Shown here in pieces: positions 8,787 to 16,878 of a DNA stretch of 64,000 bases. Numbering within the stretch: position 1 is the stretch's first letter; every line of letters starts with the position of its first letter. Below the pieces are notes generated by a model. It had not been told where the DNA came from. It searched no databases and saw nothing but the letters and a program-made list of their open reading frames with translations. The stretch is from SAR324 cluster bacterium (GTDB taxonomy: Bacteria > SAR324 > NAC60-12). The stretch lies in the NCBI GenBank assembly GCA_015232315.1, contig JADFZZ010000014.1, positions 1-64,000 on the forward strand, in the 5' to 3' direction. The position numbers and the translations under genes were made by a program.

Positions 8787-9497
8787 ATGCACCGTCAAAA
8801 AAATTTTAAGCTGGTTGTCTTTGCTGGTGCGTTTTTGAGCATGAATGCGGGATACATCAATGCGATTGCACTGTTGTCCATGTTTCATCTGGCGGTGAGC
8901 CATGTGAGTGGAACTGTTACCAGAATTGGTATGGCTGTTCTGCCCTGGAATGAAAACCATTTTTTCGAAGGCCTGGGGCTTTTGGGGTGTTTCTTTCTGG
9001 GAGCAATGATTTCCGGACTGGTGATTGGCCACCATCAATTTAAATTAGGGCGACGTTATGGTGTTGTGCTAATGATCCAGTCCCTACTGCTTGGAGTGGC
9101 CACCTATTCTCTCAATCATCAACTGATTCAGGCTGTTTACCTGACATCTATGGCCTGCGGACTCCAGAACGCCATGGCCACCAGTTACAGTGGTGCCGTG
9201 ATTCGCAGTACGCACATGACCGGGGTCGTGACCGATCTGGGACTGCTCATTGGCCATTGGCTTCGAGACCGCAAGATGGAACAATGGAAACTGGTTTTGC
9301 TGGGGTTCCTTCTTCTTGGATTCATCACTGGCAGTTTTTTGGGTGATGCCTGTTTTCAGCTCATGCAAAACGATGCCTTGTGGCTGTCATCCATCACTAG
9401 CGGAATCGTTGGTCTCACCTATTTTCTGTATCGCCAACGCCACAAGATTCGCCGTTTTCTGGGCCTGCCAGAACTTCTGAATCCGACAAAAGAATAA
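8787..9497 (+). CDS. DUF1275 (YoaK-type) integral membrane protein
   Basis: This is a 236-residue, very hydrophobic protein with about six or seven membrane segments. The start GYINAIALLSMFHLAVSHVSGTVTRIG matches the conserved N-terminal signature of the DUF1275/YoaK family (GYxDAxxFL....SHxTGNxxRLG). A second family-like stretch is QNAMATSYSGAVIRSTHMTG. The family is widespread in bacteria; its function is unresolved and a transport role is only presumed. It lies 59 bp after the prodomain-like gene on the same strand and may be independent. No good ribosome site is seen before ATG 8787, but later starts would remove the family signature. Confidence 0.8.
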   Translation: MHRQKNFKLVVFAGAFLSMNAGYINAIALLSMFHLAVSHVSGTVTRIGMAVLPWNENHFFEGLGLLGCFFLGAMISGLVIGHHQFKLGRRYGVVLMIQSLLLGVATYSLNHQLIQAVYLTSMACGLQNAMATSYSGAVIRSTHMTGVVTDLGLLIGHWLRDRKMEQWKLVLLGFLLLGFITGSFLGDACFQLMQNDALWLSSITSGIVGLTYFLYRQRHKIRRFLGLPELLNPTKE

Positions 9498-9537
9498 CTT
9501 TGCAAAGCTTTTTAACCAGCCTCCTATGCTCAGATCT

Positions 9538-9563
9538 GTAGAGACGCGCATATAGCACGTCTC
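9538..9563. repeat. GTAG-headed palindrome (REP-like), copy 1
   Basis: GTAG at 9538-9541 leads into GAGACG (9541-9546) paired with CGTCTC (9558-9563). It sits between two convergent genes and could also end transcription from both sides. It shares the GTAG head plus palindrome layout with the elements at 11788, 14558, 17912 and 39580 (reverse). Confidence 0.55.
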
Positions 9564-9585
9564 CTTGACATCCACCTTTTCAATA

Positions 9586-11658
9586 TTACCAGTGAATCCC
9601 ACGTGACAGATAGGCAAACGCGATGGACTCCGCCGAGAGTTTGGGTGTTTCGCCATCACCCGGTTCGCCGTCTGGGAACAGACGAAATCCCAGATTGAGC
9701 AGCACATTGGCGGTTTTGGGCGAGATCGCATGCAGAATTTCCACCGCTGTCCCCATCGGTGTTGCGGCCTTGCGGTCTTTGGTGACCAGTGGATACAAGG
9801 CCAGTTTCGCGGCCTGATCCGGTGTGAGTGTTGGCACGTGGTCATACATCTTGGTTGGTCCAATCATCGGTGTGCGAACCAGCGGCATATACACAGTCGT
9901 CAGCGTGACGTTGTCATGCACTACTTCGGACGCAATGGACCGGCTGAAGGCATCCAGTGCCGACTTGCTGGCGACATAGGCTGAAAATCGCGGCACATTG
10001 GTCTGACAGCCAATGCTGGAAATGTTGATAATGTGACCATATTTACGTTCCCGCATTCCCGGCATGAAACCAAGAATCAGTTTGAGACAGCCAAAATAGT
10101 TCAGATTCATGGTGCGTTGATAATCATGAAAACGGTCATACGATAGATGGATCGGACGGCGGATGGAGCGTCCGGCATTGTTGATCAGAATATCTACACG
10201 GCCATGATCTTTCATAACTTTATTGACCAATTCCCCAATGGCCTCCGGATCGCTCAAATCACAGGAATAGACATAGGCTGTGCCGCCCATCTGTTCCACT
10301 TCCTGTTTGGCGATTTCAAGCTTATCCAGGGTGCGTGCCACCAGAATCACGGTGCCATGCGCCTTGGCCAGGCGGTGAGCCATTGCCAACCCGATCCCGC
10401 TACTGCCACCGGTGATCATGATGATTTTTCCGCTGATCAGACGCTCGAGATTCTCCATTCCACGACTGGTGGCCTGTTCCCATTGATCTTTGAAAAATTC
10501 AGGAATGGAACGTCCGCCGGTAATAACTTCGGGGGTTTGGATGAGGGCATGGGTCATTCCGGGTTTCTTGCGGTTCTGGCTGAGGATTGGTGACATGTGC
10601 GCTTCCCAGAAATACCACAGCACACGCGAATAATCCTTGAGTGGTGGGCAGACAATTTTACTGCCTTTGAGGGCATTTTCCGTATTTTTGTGGTCAAAGT
10701 CCGTTTTCCATTGAAACAGTTCCTTGAAATTTTCAGGAAGTTCCAATTTTTCGAACAACTGTTGCTGAACCAGTGAACCGAATGGAATTTTACTCGCCAG
10801 ATTCCAGGGCAGGGCTGAAATCAAACGTGAACCAGGCGCGGAAAATTGCGGCGCATGAGCTACTTTACAAAACTCATTGATCACATCAATCACCTTGATC
10901 GGTTCATCGACCAGGTGAAATGTCTGGTTGTCCAATCCTTTTTTGTGCGAAATATAGTCGATCGTTCGCCCCACATAATCGACAGGCACCAGATGCCATT
11001 GTCCACCTTCCACACCGAACATTGGTACCCATTGAGGGAATACCTTGCCCAAGGCCTGAATGATTTTGAAAACATAATAAGGTCCATCGGTTTTTTCTGC
11101 TTCTCCCGTGGTGGATGATCCGACCACGATTCCGGGTCGGTAGATGCGGAATGGCACCTTGGCCCGTTCCCGAACAATGATTTCAGCCTGAAGTTTGGTG
11201 GTGGCATAGGGACTTGGTGTGTCTTGTCCTTCCTGTGTCATGTCTTCTGTAAAGGTTCCCGCAAAATCTCCGGCAACATAAATGGTACTGAGATAATGAA
11301 AGGTCGCACCCAGTTGATTGGCAAATTCAACCGCGTTTTCTGTTCCCTTGACATTGATCTGCTGGCAGGATTTTGCATTGGCCTTGAGATCAGACAAAGC
11401 CGCCATATGATAAAAATGCTGAACATTGGCTTTCAGTTCTGTGATGGTGTCAGCATCCAACCCGAGGTTGACTTTTGTGGTATCACCGAAAACCGGTTTG
11501 ATCCTCTGGGTAAATGCGGCCCAGCGGTGTTGCATGACCACTTCATAACGATCACGGTCTGGTTCCCAAACCAGAATATAGATGGTTCCCTTGCGTTTTA
11601 GCAGTTGATCCACCAGATGTTTGCCAATAAAACCATTTCCGCCTGTAACCAGATACAT
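9586..11658 (-). CDS. Alcohol-forming fatty acyl-CoA reductase, two-domain SDR fusion
   Basis: This 690-residue protein has two Rossmann domains. The N-terminal extended SDR begins with LVTGGNGFIGKHLVDQL and includes the active-site type YATTKLQAE and the stretch DGPYYVFKIIQ..PQWVP characteristic of NAD_binding_4 reductases. The C-terminal classical SDR (from ~residue 410) has MITGGSSGIG and YVASKSALDAFSRS, with NNAGRSIRRPIHLSYDRFHD between them. The order and these strings match, from memory, the Marinobacter-type fatty acyl-CoA/aldehyde reductase that makes fatty alcohols from acyl-CoA with NADPH. The product could feed wax esters or alkyl lipids; no wax synthase is in the window. ATG 11658 follows AGGAGATAACA. 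Mycobacterial AcrA1-like proteins share the same layout. Confidence 0.85.
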   Translation of the reverse strand: MYLVTGGNGFIGKHLVDQLLKRKGTIYILVWEPDRDRYEVVMQHRWAAFTQRIKPVFGDTTKVNLGLDADTITELKANVQHFYHMAALSDLKANAKSCQQINVKGTENAVEFANQLGATFHYLSTIYVAGDFAGTFTEDMTQEGQDTPSPYATTKLQAEIIVRERAKVPFRIYRPGIVVGSSTTGEAEKTDGPYYVFKIIQALGKVFPQWVPMFGVEGGQWHLVPVDYVGRTIDYISHKKGLDNQTFHLVDEPIKVIDVINEFCKVAHAPQFSAPGSRLISALPWNLASKIPFGSLVQQQLFEKLELPENFKELFQWKTDFDHKNTENALKGSKIVCPPLKDYSRVLWYFWEAHMSPILSQNRKKPGMTHALIQTPEVITGGRSIPEFFKDQWEQATSRGMENLERLISGKIIMITGGSSGIGLAMAHRLAKAHGTVILVARTLDKLEIAKQEVEQMGGTAYVYSCDLSDPEAIGELVNKVMKDHGRVDILINNAGRSIRRPIHLSYDRFHDYQRTMNLNYFGCLKLILGFMPGMRERKYGHIINISSIGCQTNVPRFSAYVASKSALDAFSRSIASEVVHDNVTLTTVYMPLVRTPMIGPTKMYDHVPTLTPDQAAKLALYPLVTKDRKAATPMGTAVEILHAISPKTANVLLNLGFRLFPDGEPGDGETPKLSAESIAFAYLSRGIHW

Positions 11659-11761
11659 TGTTATCTCCTGTGAATGAGTGAATATTGAATTGAATTTAAT
11701 CCGTATTTTTCGGCTATACTGTCTCTTAACAAAGATGTTGGAGTTTGGCTACACCCTGTTT

Positions 11762-11780
11762 GAATATTTTCGAAAAATTC
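11762..11780. promoter_or_regulatory. AT-rich palindrome upstream of the acyl-CoA reductase gene
   Basis: TTTTCGAAAA is a perfect 10-bp palindrome flanked by GAAT and ATTC with one bulged base. It lies about 105 bp upstream of the reductase start and could be an operator. There is no direct evidence of a regulator. Confidence 0.3.
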
Positions 11781-11787
11781 ATGAAGT

Positions 11788-11832
11788 GTAGGGCGAAGCA
11801 ATAAGCGTTATGTCATCGCTGAGGTTCGCTAC
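11788..11832. repeat. GTAG-headed imperfect palindrome (REP-like), copy 2
   Basis: GTAG (11788-11791) followed by GGCGAA pairs with TTCGCTAC ending at 11832, leaving a 2-nt bulge. An inner AGCG/CGCT stem lies between. It is between the HemW-like gene's 3' end and the acyl-CoA reductase promoter region, both on the minus strand. Confidence 0.4.
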
Positions 11833-11890
11833 TGGCAAAGTCATACAGGAATGTCAAAGCATCCAAGGGGAAGAGGACAAGAGCTTAAAA

Positions 11891-13036
11891 TTATTCTGTG
11901 ATCATCAACCGTTCTGTGATGGCATCTGCCAACAGCAGGCCTTTGGGTGTGAGCGCGAAGGTTGCCCCATCGGGACGATAGGCGAGACCTTCTTCATAAA
12001 AACGTTCCGCCAGTTTTTGCTGGAACAAGGACCATTTCACGCCAAAGCGGGATTCCCAATTACCAACATGGATTCCTGAGGGTTGTCTGAGTGCCAGCAT
12101 GAGAAATTCATTGGCTTTCTGCACCAATCGCAAGGTTTCATGAAACTCCAGAAATTCCTCCCCCTGTTGAATTCGGCGAATATAATCACTGGCTGAACGG
12201 GTGTTGCCCCACCGTTGATGGCCCATGGTGGAATGCGCGCCAGAGCCGATTCCCAAATAATCGGCGCCACTCCAGACCAGCATATTGGATCTGCTTTGTT
12301 TTCCGGGACGGGAAAAATTGGATACTTCATAATGATGGTAACGTGCGGAAGCCAGTGTTTCAATCGCGGCAAGATACATGTGTTCGAACAGCGCTATGTT
12401 TTCCTGTGTCCATGCCAGCACCTCCGGTTGATGTCCAAAGGCTGTTCTGGCATGCACTTCCAGGCAATACAGGGAAATATGAGCCGGTTCATATTGAAGC
12501 AATGTTTGCAGATCCGCAGTAAACATTTCAAAGGACTGTCCGGGAATTCCAAACATGAGATCCACATTGTAGTTGGTGATGCCTCCAAGTTCAATATTGT
12601 GAATGGCCTGATGAAAGTGTTTTGCTGAATGCAAGCGTCCCAATTTGTGCAGTGTGGATGTGTTGAAGCTTTGTCCTCCCAGGCTGACACGGTTGATGCC
12701 AAGCCCTTGAAGTCCGCTGATGTATTCTTGTGAGACATCTTCCGGATTCAATTCCCAGGCAATTTCCATTTCACCGGAAAAAAAGAAATATTTTTTGAGA
12801 GCGTTGATCAGACGTTCTGCTTCTTTGAGATTGAGGCTCGAAGGGGTGCCTCCGCCGACATAAATTGAACGTAGTGCTTTGGACCATGGTCCCCATTGAT
12901 GAACCCGAAGTTCCATTTCCTGAATCAGCGCATCCAGATAATCCTCATGCAGAGAGGGGCGGTTTTTCCTGACCGCAAAAGTACAGAACGGGCAAAGTTT
13001 TCTGCAAAATGGAATGTGGATGTAAAGCGCGCGCAT
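11891..13036 (-). CDS. hemW: HemW-like radical SAM protein (coproporphyrinogen III oxidase-like)
   Basis: The protein (381 residues from ATG 13036) opens with ALYIHIPFCRKLCPFCTF, the radical SAM CxxxCxxC motif in the YIHIPFC setting of the HemN/HemW family. YVGGGTPSSL and the later YEVSNFSRPGKQSRSN are further family strings. The length fits HemW (about 380) rather than HemN (about 450). HemW binds heme and is thought to act in heme delivery; coproporphyrinogen oxidase activity should not be assumed. The frame could also start at TTG 13045, overlapping the stop of the upstream EamA gene; ATG 13036 keeps the family start. Transcription is probably coupled to the EamA gene. Confidence 0.85.
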   Translation of the reverse strand: MRALYIHIPFCRKLCPFCTFAVRKNRPSLHEDYLDALIQEMELRVHQWGPWSKALRSIYVGGGTPSSLNLKEAERLINALKKYFFFSGEMEIAWELNPEDVSQEYISGLQGLGINRVSLGGQSFNTSTLHKLGRLHSAKHFHQAIHNIELGGITNYNVDLMFGIPGQSFEMFTADLQTLLQYEPAHISLYCLEVHARTAFGHQPEVLAWTQENIALFEHMYLAAIETLASARYHHYEVSNFSRPGKQSRSNMLVWSGADYLGIGSGAHSTMGHQRWGNTRSASDYIRRIQQGEEFLEFHETLRLVQKANEFLMLALRQPSGIHVGNWESRFGVKWSLFQQKLAERFYEEGLAYRPDGATFALTPKGLLLADAITERLMITE

Positions 13037-13041
13037 GACGA

Positions 13042-13923
13042 TCAATGGGTTCGTAGGGTAGGACTATCCACTTTTTTCCAGGTCAAATAGCAATTGGCGG
13101 CAAAGATCAGAAACGCTCCGACCCAACCCGTGATTGACAATGGATGGTCTGCGGCGATCCAGGGGCCGAGAAATGCGGCCAGTAGAATTCTGGTGGAGGA
13201 GATGATACCGCTTTCTGTCGCAGAAATAACTTTGAGTCCCAAGGTGAGAAAATATTGCCCTGCGACACCCATAATACCACAGGCCAGCAGATATTTGAGT
13301 TCCAGCAGTGTGGGTTGATGAATGACGGGCCATGCATAGAGCATGGATATCAGCGATCCCAATCCGAACATCATCAGCAGAATAGTTTCAGTGTCATCAT
13401 GTTGTCGGGCCATATTCAGGAAAATGATGGAAATAGCCGCAATAACGCCCGAAGCCAGGCCCCATAAATTATTGGGGTTCCAGTTCAGTTGGTCAGGATT
13501 CAGGATCATGATGATGCCGACAAATGACAATAACACCATGCCATAGACCATGGGTTCATGGCGTTGTTTTAGAAATAACCAGGAAAAGAGCGCGATAAAC
13601 AGGGGATACGTCATATTGAGAATGTTGGCTTCTGCCACAGTAGTCAGGGTGACAGCCTTGAAAAAACAGTAAACCGCAACCACATTGGAGACTGTTCGCC
13701 AGAATAGAAGATCGTAACGTTTGGGACGGAATGGTTTTCGCTTGATCAGCATCACGCCCAAAATCATGAAAAAGCCGAGCAAAAACCGGAAAAACACAAA
13801 AAATGAAGAATCCAGTTCGACATCCCCCCGTGACCAACGGATGCTGGCAGTGGATAAATAAAAACAGAAGGCGGAAACAAAGACCGACAATCCGCCCCAA
13901 ATTTCATGGGAAACGCGTTTCAT
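13042..13923 (-). CDS. EamA/DMT-family transporter
   Basis: This 293-residue protein has about ten hydrophobic segments in two halves, the usual two-EamA-domain layout of the drug/metabolite transporter superfamily. The first half has FRFLLGFFMILGVML, and the helix 3-4 region reads FWRTVSNVVAVYCFFKAVTL, a typical EamA string. The second half ends with GWVGAFLIFAANCYLTWKK. The substrate cannot be told from sequence; export of an amino acid or small metabolite is common in the family. Its stop is 5 bp from the HemW-like ATG, so the two form one transcription unit. No function linking them is evident. Confidence 0.85.
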   Translation of the reverse strand: MKRVSHEIWGGLSVFVSAFCFYLSTASIRWSRGDVELDSSFFVFFRFLLGFFMILGVMLIKRKPFRPKRYDLLFWRTVSNVVAVYCFFKAVTLTTVAEANILNMTYPLFIALFSWLFLKQRHEPMVYGMVLLSFVGIIMILNPDQLNWNPNNLWGLASGVIAAISIIFLNMARQHDDTETILLMMFGLGSLISMLYAWPVIHQPTLLELKYLLACGIMGVAGQYFLTLGLKVISATESGIISSTRILLAAFLGPWIAADHPLSITGWVGAFLIFAANCYLTWKKVDSPTLRTH

Positions 13924-14117
13924 GAATGTCTATGCGGCAAAAGTGGGCAATAAAATTCTAATGAAGGATTGACTGATTGTGAATGGAAACGGGGTCTGAG
14001 AGCAAGCTGATTATTGGGTGTGTGAGAAAAGAGAGGGGGAAGGATTTGAGTGATGAACTCAAATCCGTGTTTTACAGATCAATGTATTTTTTAACATGTA
14101 CGTCCCTGAAAAGTTAA

Positions 14118-14297
14118 TCAAATGGATAATTCGTGAATGTACTCATAGGCTTCGTATTTACCCTGACCGATCACTGTCAGTGAAACCACTTTCTGCTGGG
14201 GCAGTATCGTGATTTTGCCTCCTTTGGCCAGAAAACTATCCATTGCTTGCACAACTTCGTTATGAGTGACGTGACGTCCCTTCATTTTGCGGTTCAT
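14118..14297 (-). CDS. 59-residue hypothetical protein
   Basis: The open frame reaches back to 14420, but the start at ATG 14297 is preferred because GGAGGG lies 4 to 9 bases before it and the upstream part of the frame runs through hairpin DNA. The product begins MNRKMKGRHVTHNEVVQAM and holds the string FLAKGGKITILPQQ, seen in small conserved proteobacterial proteins of unknown role. It is basic at the start and shows no signal peptide or membrane segment. Its leader contains three adjacent stem-loops (14327-14375). No function is proposed. Confidence 0.6.
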   Translation of the reverse strand: MNRKMKGRHVTHNEVVQAMDSFLAKGGKITILPQQKVVSLTVIGQGKYEAYEYIHELSI

Positions 14298-14326
14298 AAA
14301 CCCTCCAGCATAGTAACGTGAATCAA

Positions 14327-14375
14327 GACGAGAACCAGCTCTCGTCAGGTTAGAACCTGTCCTGATTATTTCAGG
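14327..14375 (-). promoter_or_regulatory. Three-hairpin leader of the 59-residue gene
   Basis: GACGAGA (14327-14333) pairs with TCTCGTC (14340-14346). CAGGTT/AACCTG form a tight stem at 14346-14359. CCTGA/TCAGG form a third at 14361-14375. In the minus-strand transcript these come in a row just upstream of the GGAGGG ribosome site. They could be an attenuator, a riboswitch-like leader or a protein-binding site. Confidence 0.45.
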
Positions 14376-14557
14376 TTCAACCACTAGTTTGTCCGTAAAA
14401 TAAAAAAAATGAAATGCCAAGAATTATTTTAAAGAAAATGTAATTTTTCTTCATGTTTTCGGAAAGCAACTAACGTGCCGAATTATCCGTGATTCAGGTA
14501 CAGCGCCTCAAACCAACAGAGCTGTTCATTTCTCCTTATGTTGATCGTAAACCGGAT

Positions 14558-14629
14558 GGTAGGCGGGGATTACAGGCCCCGCAAACGCCATAAATCGTAC
14601 GTTTGACGTGCACGTAGACTCGTCCTACC
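14558..14629. repeat. GTAG-headed multi-stem element (REP-like), copy 3
   Basis: GGTAGG (14558-14563) pairs with CCTACC (14624-14629). Inside are GCGGGG/CCCCGC (14563-14568 with 14577-14582) and CAAACG/CGTTTG (14582-14587 with 14600-14605). It is much more GC-rich than its surroundings, as expected of an inserted REP/MITE-like unit or a structured RNA. Confidence 0.5.
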
Positions 14630-14699
14630 AGAGGAACAGCCTTGATTCTCACAACAGTTCATTCTTCCGATTTTATAAAAATCAAAAAATACTTGTCTG

Positions 14700-14720
14700 T
14701 TAGAATCGGGACTGTTCTAA
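14700..14720. promoter_or_regulatory. Inverted repeat upstream of the TPR operon
   Basis: TTAGAA (14700-14705) and TTCTAA (14715-14720) form a 6-bp inverted repeat with a 9-bp spacer, about 90 bp before the first TPR gene. It has the shape of an operator; no regulator is known. Confidence 0.25.
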
Positions 14721-14811
14721 AATGAGTTCAGAGTAGCACAGTGCTTTTTTGATTCACTGAAACTGAATTTTAACATTCTGATCAATGATTTTACATTTCA
14801 GAGGATATCTC

Positions 14812-15447
14812 ATGAACTTTTCAATTATGAAACAACTGAAATTATGCTTGTTTCTGTGTTGCGTGTTTATGGGCCAGACAGTTCTGGCTGACACCATTCA
14901 GGACATGTACAATCGTTCTTACCAGTATGAACAGGCTCAGGACTATGGCAATGCGATCAAAGCGTTGTCTGAGGTTCAAAAAGAATATCCTGACACCTAC
15001 ACGATCAATTACAGGCTGGGATGGTTGTATTATCTTGGAAAAGATTATACCAGTTCGCTCTTGCATTATGATCGGGCCATTAAAGCACTTCCGACTTCCC
15101 TGGATGCCTTGTCAGGTGCTGCCATTACACTGATAGCTCAACAAAAATGGTCACAAAGTGAAGAACGCCTCAGGACTTTGGTCAAAATGGATCGCTATAA
15201 TTTTACCGGGAACCTGAATCTGGCTTATGTATTGCGGATGCAAAAACAATTTGAGAAGGGCCAAAAAATAATCCTTAAAATGCTGGAGTTGTATCCAACC
15301 AATGTTGTTTTGCTGACGGAATCAGCCATGAACTACGTTGACAGCGGAAATATGTCAGCGGCACTGGCTCTTTTTACGGATATTGGTCTCCTTGATCCAC
15401 AAAATCCGACAGCCAATTACTATCTCATTCAAGCTTCTAAAAAATAA
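14812..15447 (+). CDS. Exported TPR-repeat protein
   Basis: ATG 14812 follows AGAGGATATCTC and starts a signal peptide (MNFSIMKQLKLCLFLCCVFM, cleaved after VLA). The frame is open further upstream to 14785, without a better ribosome site. The mature ~185 residues contain about four TPR-like helix pairs: YEQAQDYGNAIKALSEVQ, YRLGWLYYLGKDYTSSLLHY, an ALSGAAITLIAQQKW region and LNLAYVLRMQKQFEKGQKI. It is clearly paralogous to the N-terminal ~170 residues of the next gene, which adds a beta-barrel. It lies 42 bp before that gene on the same strand. A periplasmic scaffold role for the neighbouring outer-membrane protein is inferred. Confidence 0.8.
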   Translation: MNFSIMKQLKLCLFLCCVFMGQTVLADTIQDMYNRSYQYEQAQDYGNAIKALSEVQKEYPDTYTINYRLGWLYYLGKDYTSSLLHYDRAIKALPTSLDALSGAAITLIAQQKWSQSEERLRTLVKMDRYNFTGNLNLAYVLRMQKQFEKGQKIILKMLELYPTNVVLLTESAMNYVDSGNMSAALALFTDIGLLDPQNPTANYYLIQASKK

Positions 15448-15489
15448 GAAAATTTAAAATCAAACACAGCACTTTCTGCAGGTTTATGT

Positions 15490-16851
15490 ATGAAACGAAT
15501 TCTGTTCTGTCTATTTTTAATTCTGAATACGGCTTTGGCAAGTGCCTACACCATTCAGGATTATTTTCTTAGTTCTTACCAATATGAAACGCAACAAGAC
15601 TATGATAAAGCCATTCAGTACATGCTTGCCGTCAAAAGGGTTCAACCCGAAGGGTACACAGTCAATTTGAGACTGGGCTGGCTCTACTATGTGAAACAGG
15701 ATTATGCGAATTCGTCATTTCATTATCAATTGGCGATGAAGGCTGTTCCGTCTTCTATGGATGCCAAAGTCAGTGCCACATTACCGTTGATGGCACAGCA
15801 GAAATGGGCGGCGGCTGAAAAAATTCTGAAGGAGGCGCTTGCCATCCACCCGAATGAACCATCGGCTAATCTTAAACTCGCCTATGTTCTGCGGATGCAG
15901 CAGAAATATGATGAGGCCGAAAATGTGAACAACAAAATGCTGGCCTTCTATCCTCTGGATGCCGGATTTCTGGCGGAACAGCAATTAACACAGACCGCAA
16001 AGTATCCTGCTTCGGCTTATGCGCCGTTATCCCCCTGGGTAGTCAACGCATCAGTCTATTCTTCGTCAATCACCTATACAGATTCTTCTTTGAAAACAGA
16101 CGCGCAACAAGTTGGCGGAATGCTGTCTGTGGGATATAACGCCCATGTGCTGGAAGTGGCACTGGATTCTGTAACGGTCACCAACAAAACACCTCCGGAA
16201 CTAAAGCAGTACGATTATACGGCGGCCTATACCAACTACAGTTTTGAGTCTCAAAAATTTCGTCTGGGAGGCCATTATATTGAATCAACCAACGACGCGA
16301 CCAATGCAGGAACCGTGATCTTTGTCGGGTATAACTACTATGTGCCTGCCAGTTGGAATGCTGGTTTCAATCTGTATCAATCCTCTTACGCCAAATATGG
16401 AACGTATTCGATTGCCGGACAAATTCAGGGTTTGACCGAGGAGCCCGCATTGACGGTCATGCAGATTAGTCCTCAGGTTGGTTTCAATTTTGGTGAAGGG
16501 CTGTTTTATGCGGAAACCGTGCTGGATGTTATTCTGCCCTCTGATAATCCTGAACTGGCAGAAGATACCTATTTTTCCGGCCAGCAATCACTTTCTGCCT
16601 TTTACAACCAGTGGGCAACCGGCGTTTATGTAGCCGGTGGAACCCAGGTGTTTGGCGTGGGACAAGGTGGTTTTTCAGTGTCTAACTCTGCCGATGAAAA
16701 AACAGGCGGCTATGGCGTTTATCTTCAATACACTACGGCTATGCGGCTTTGGACCATGCTGAGCGCCGATACTGTATTATCCAAAGATCCCGGCACGGAG
16801 GACACTGTTACAACCAGTGTTTATACCGTCAAGTTCGGATATACTTTTTAA
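15490..16851 (+). CDS. TPR plus outer-membrane beta-barrel protein (YaiO/PgaA-like layout)
   Basis: The 453-residue product has a signal peptide (MKRILFCLFLILNTALASA), then ~150 residues of TPR-like helices paralogous to the previous gene (QYETQQDYDKAIQYML, LRLGWLYYVKQDYANSSFHY, LKLAYVLRMQQKYDEAENV). From about residue 180 it is a run of alternating strands with many Tyr, Gly, Ser and Asn, ending in VYTVKFGYTF, where a C-terminal Phe is the usual outer-membrane assembly signal. The arrangement resembles TPR-barrel export proteins of the YaiO or PgaA kind, though it is shorter than PgaA. The cargo is not known. It stands in the middle of a three-gene cluster with a TPR protein and a lipoprotein. 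Confidence 0.75.
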   Translation: MKRILFCLFLILNTALASAYTIQDYFLSSYQYETQQDYDKAIQYMLAVKRVQPEGYTVNLRLGWLYYVKQDYANSSFHYQLAMKAVPSSMDAKVSATLPLMAQQKWAAAEKILKEALAIHPNEPSANLKLAYVLRMQQKYDEAENVNNKMLAFYPLDAGFLAEQQLTQTAKYPASAYAPLSPWVVNASVYSSSITYTDSSLKTDAQQVGGMLSVGYNAHVLEVALDSVTVTNKTPPELKQYDYTAAYTNYSFESQKFRLGGHYIESTNDATNAGTVIFVGYNYYVPASWNAGFNLYQSSYAKYGTYSIAGQIQGLTEEPALTVMQISPQVGFNFGEGLFYAETVLDVILPSDNPELAEDTYFSGQQSLSAFYNQWATGVYVAGGTQVFGVGQGGFSVSNSADEKTGGYGVYLQYTTAMRLWTMLSADTVLSKDPGTEDTVTTSVYTVKFGYTF

Positions 16852-16878
16852 TCCTCGTTTCTGTTGTTTGGGAGAACT

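Larger units (their letters stand above)
14298..14811. other. 514-bp gene-free region between divergent transcripts
   Basis: The minus-strand leader of the 59-residue gene occupies the left side, with hairpins at 14327-14375. A GTAG-headed structured element lies at 14558-14629 and an operator-like inverted repeat at 14700-14720. No coding frame with a plausible start was seen. Promoters for the small gene and for the TPR operon should lie here but no clear -35/-10 pair stands out. Confidence 0.6.

Noticed and set aside
10147-10593. 148-codon plus-strand frame
   Set aside because: It is antisense to the acyl-CoA reductase gene and has no domain features.
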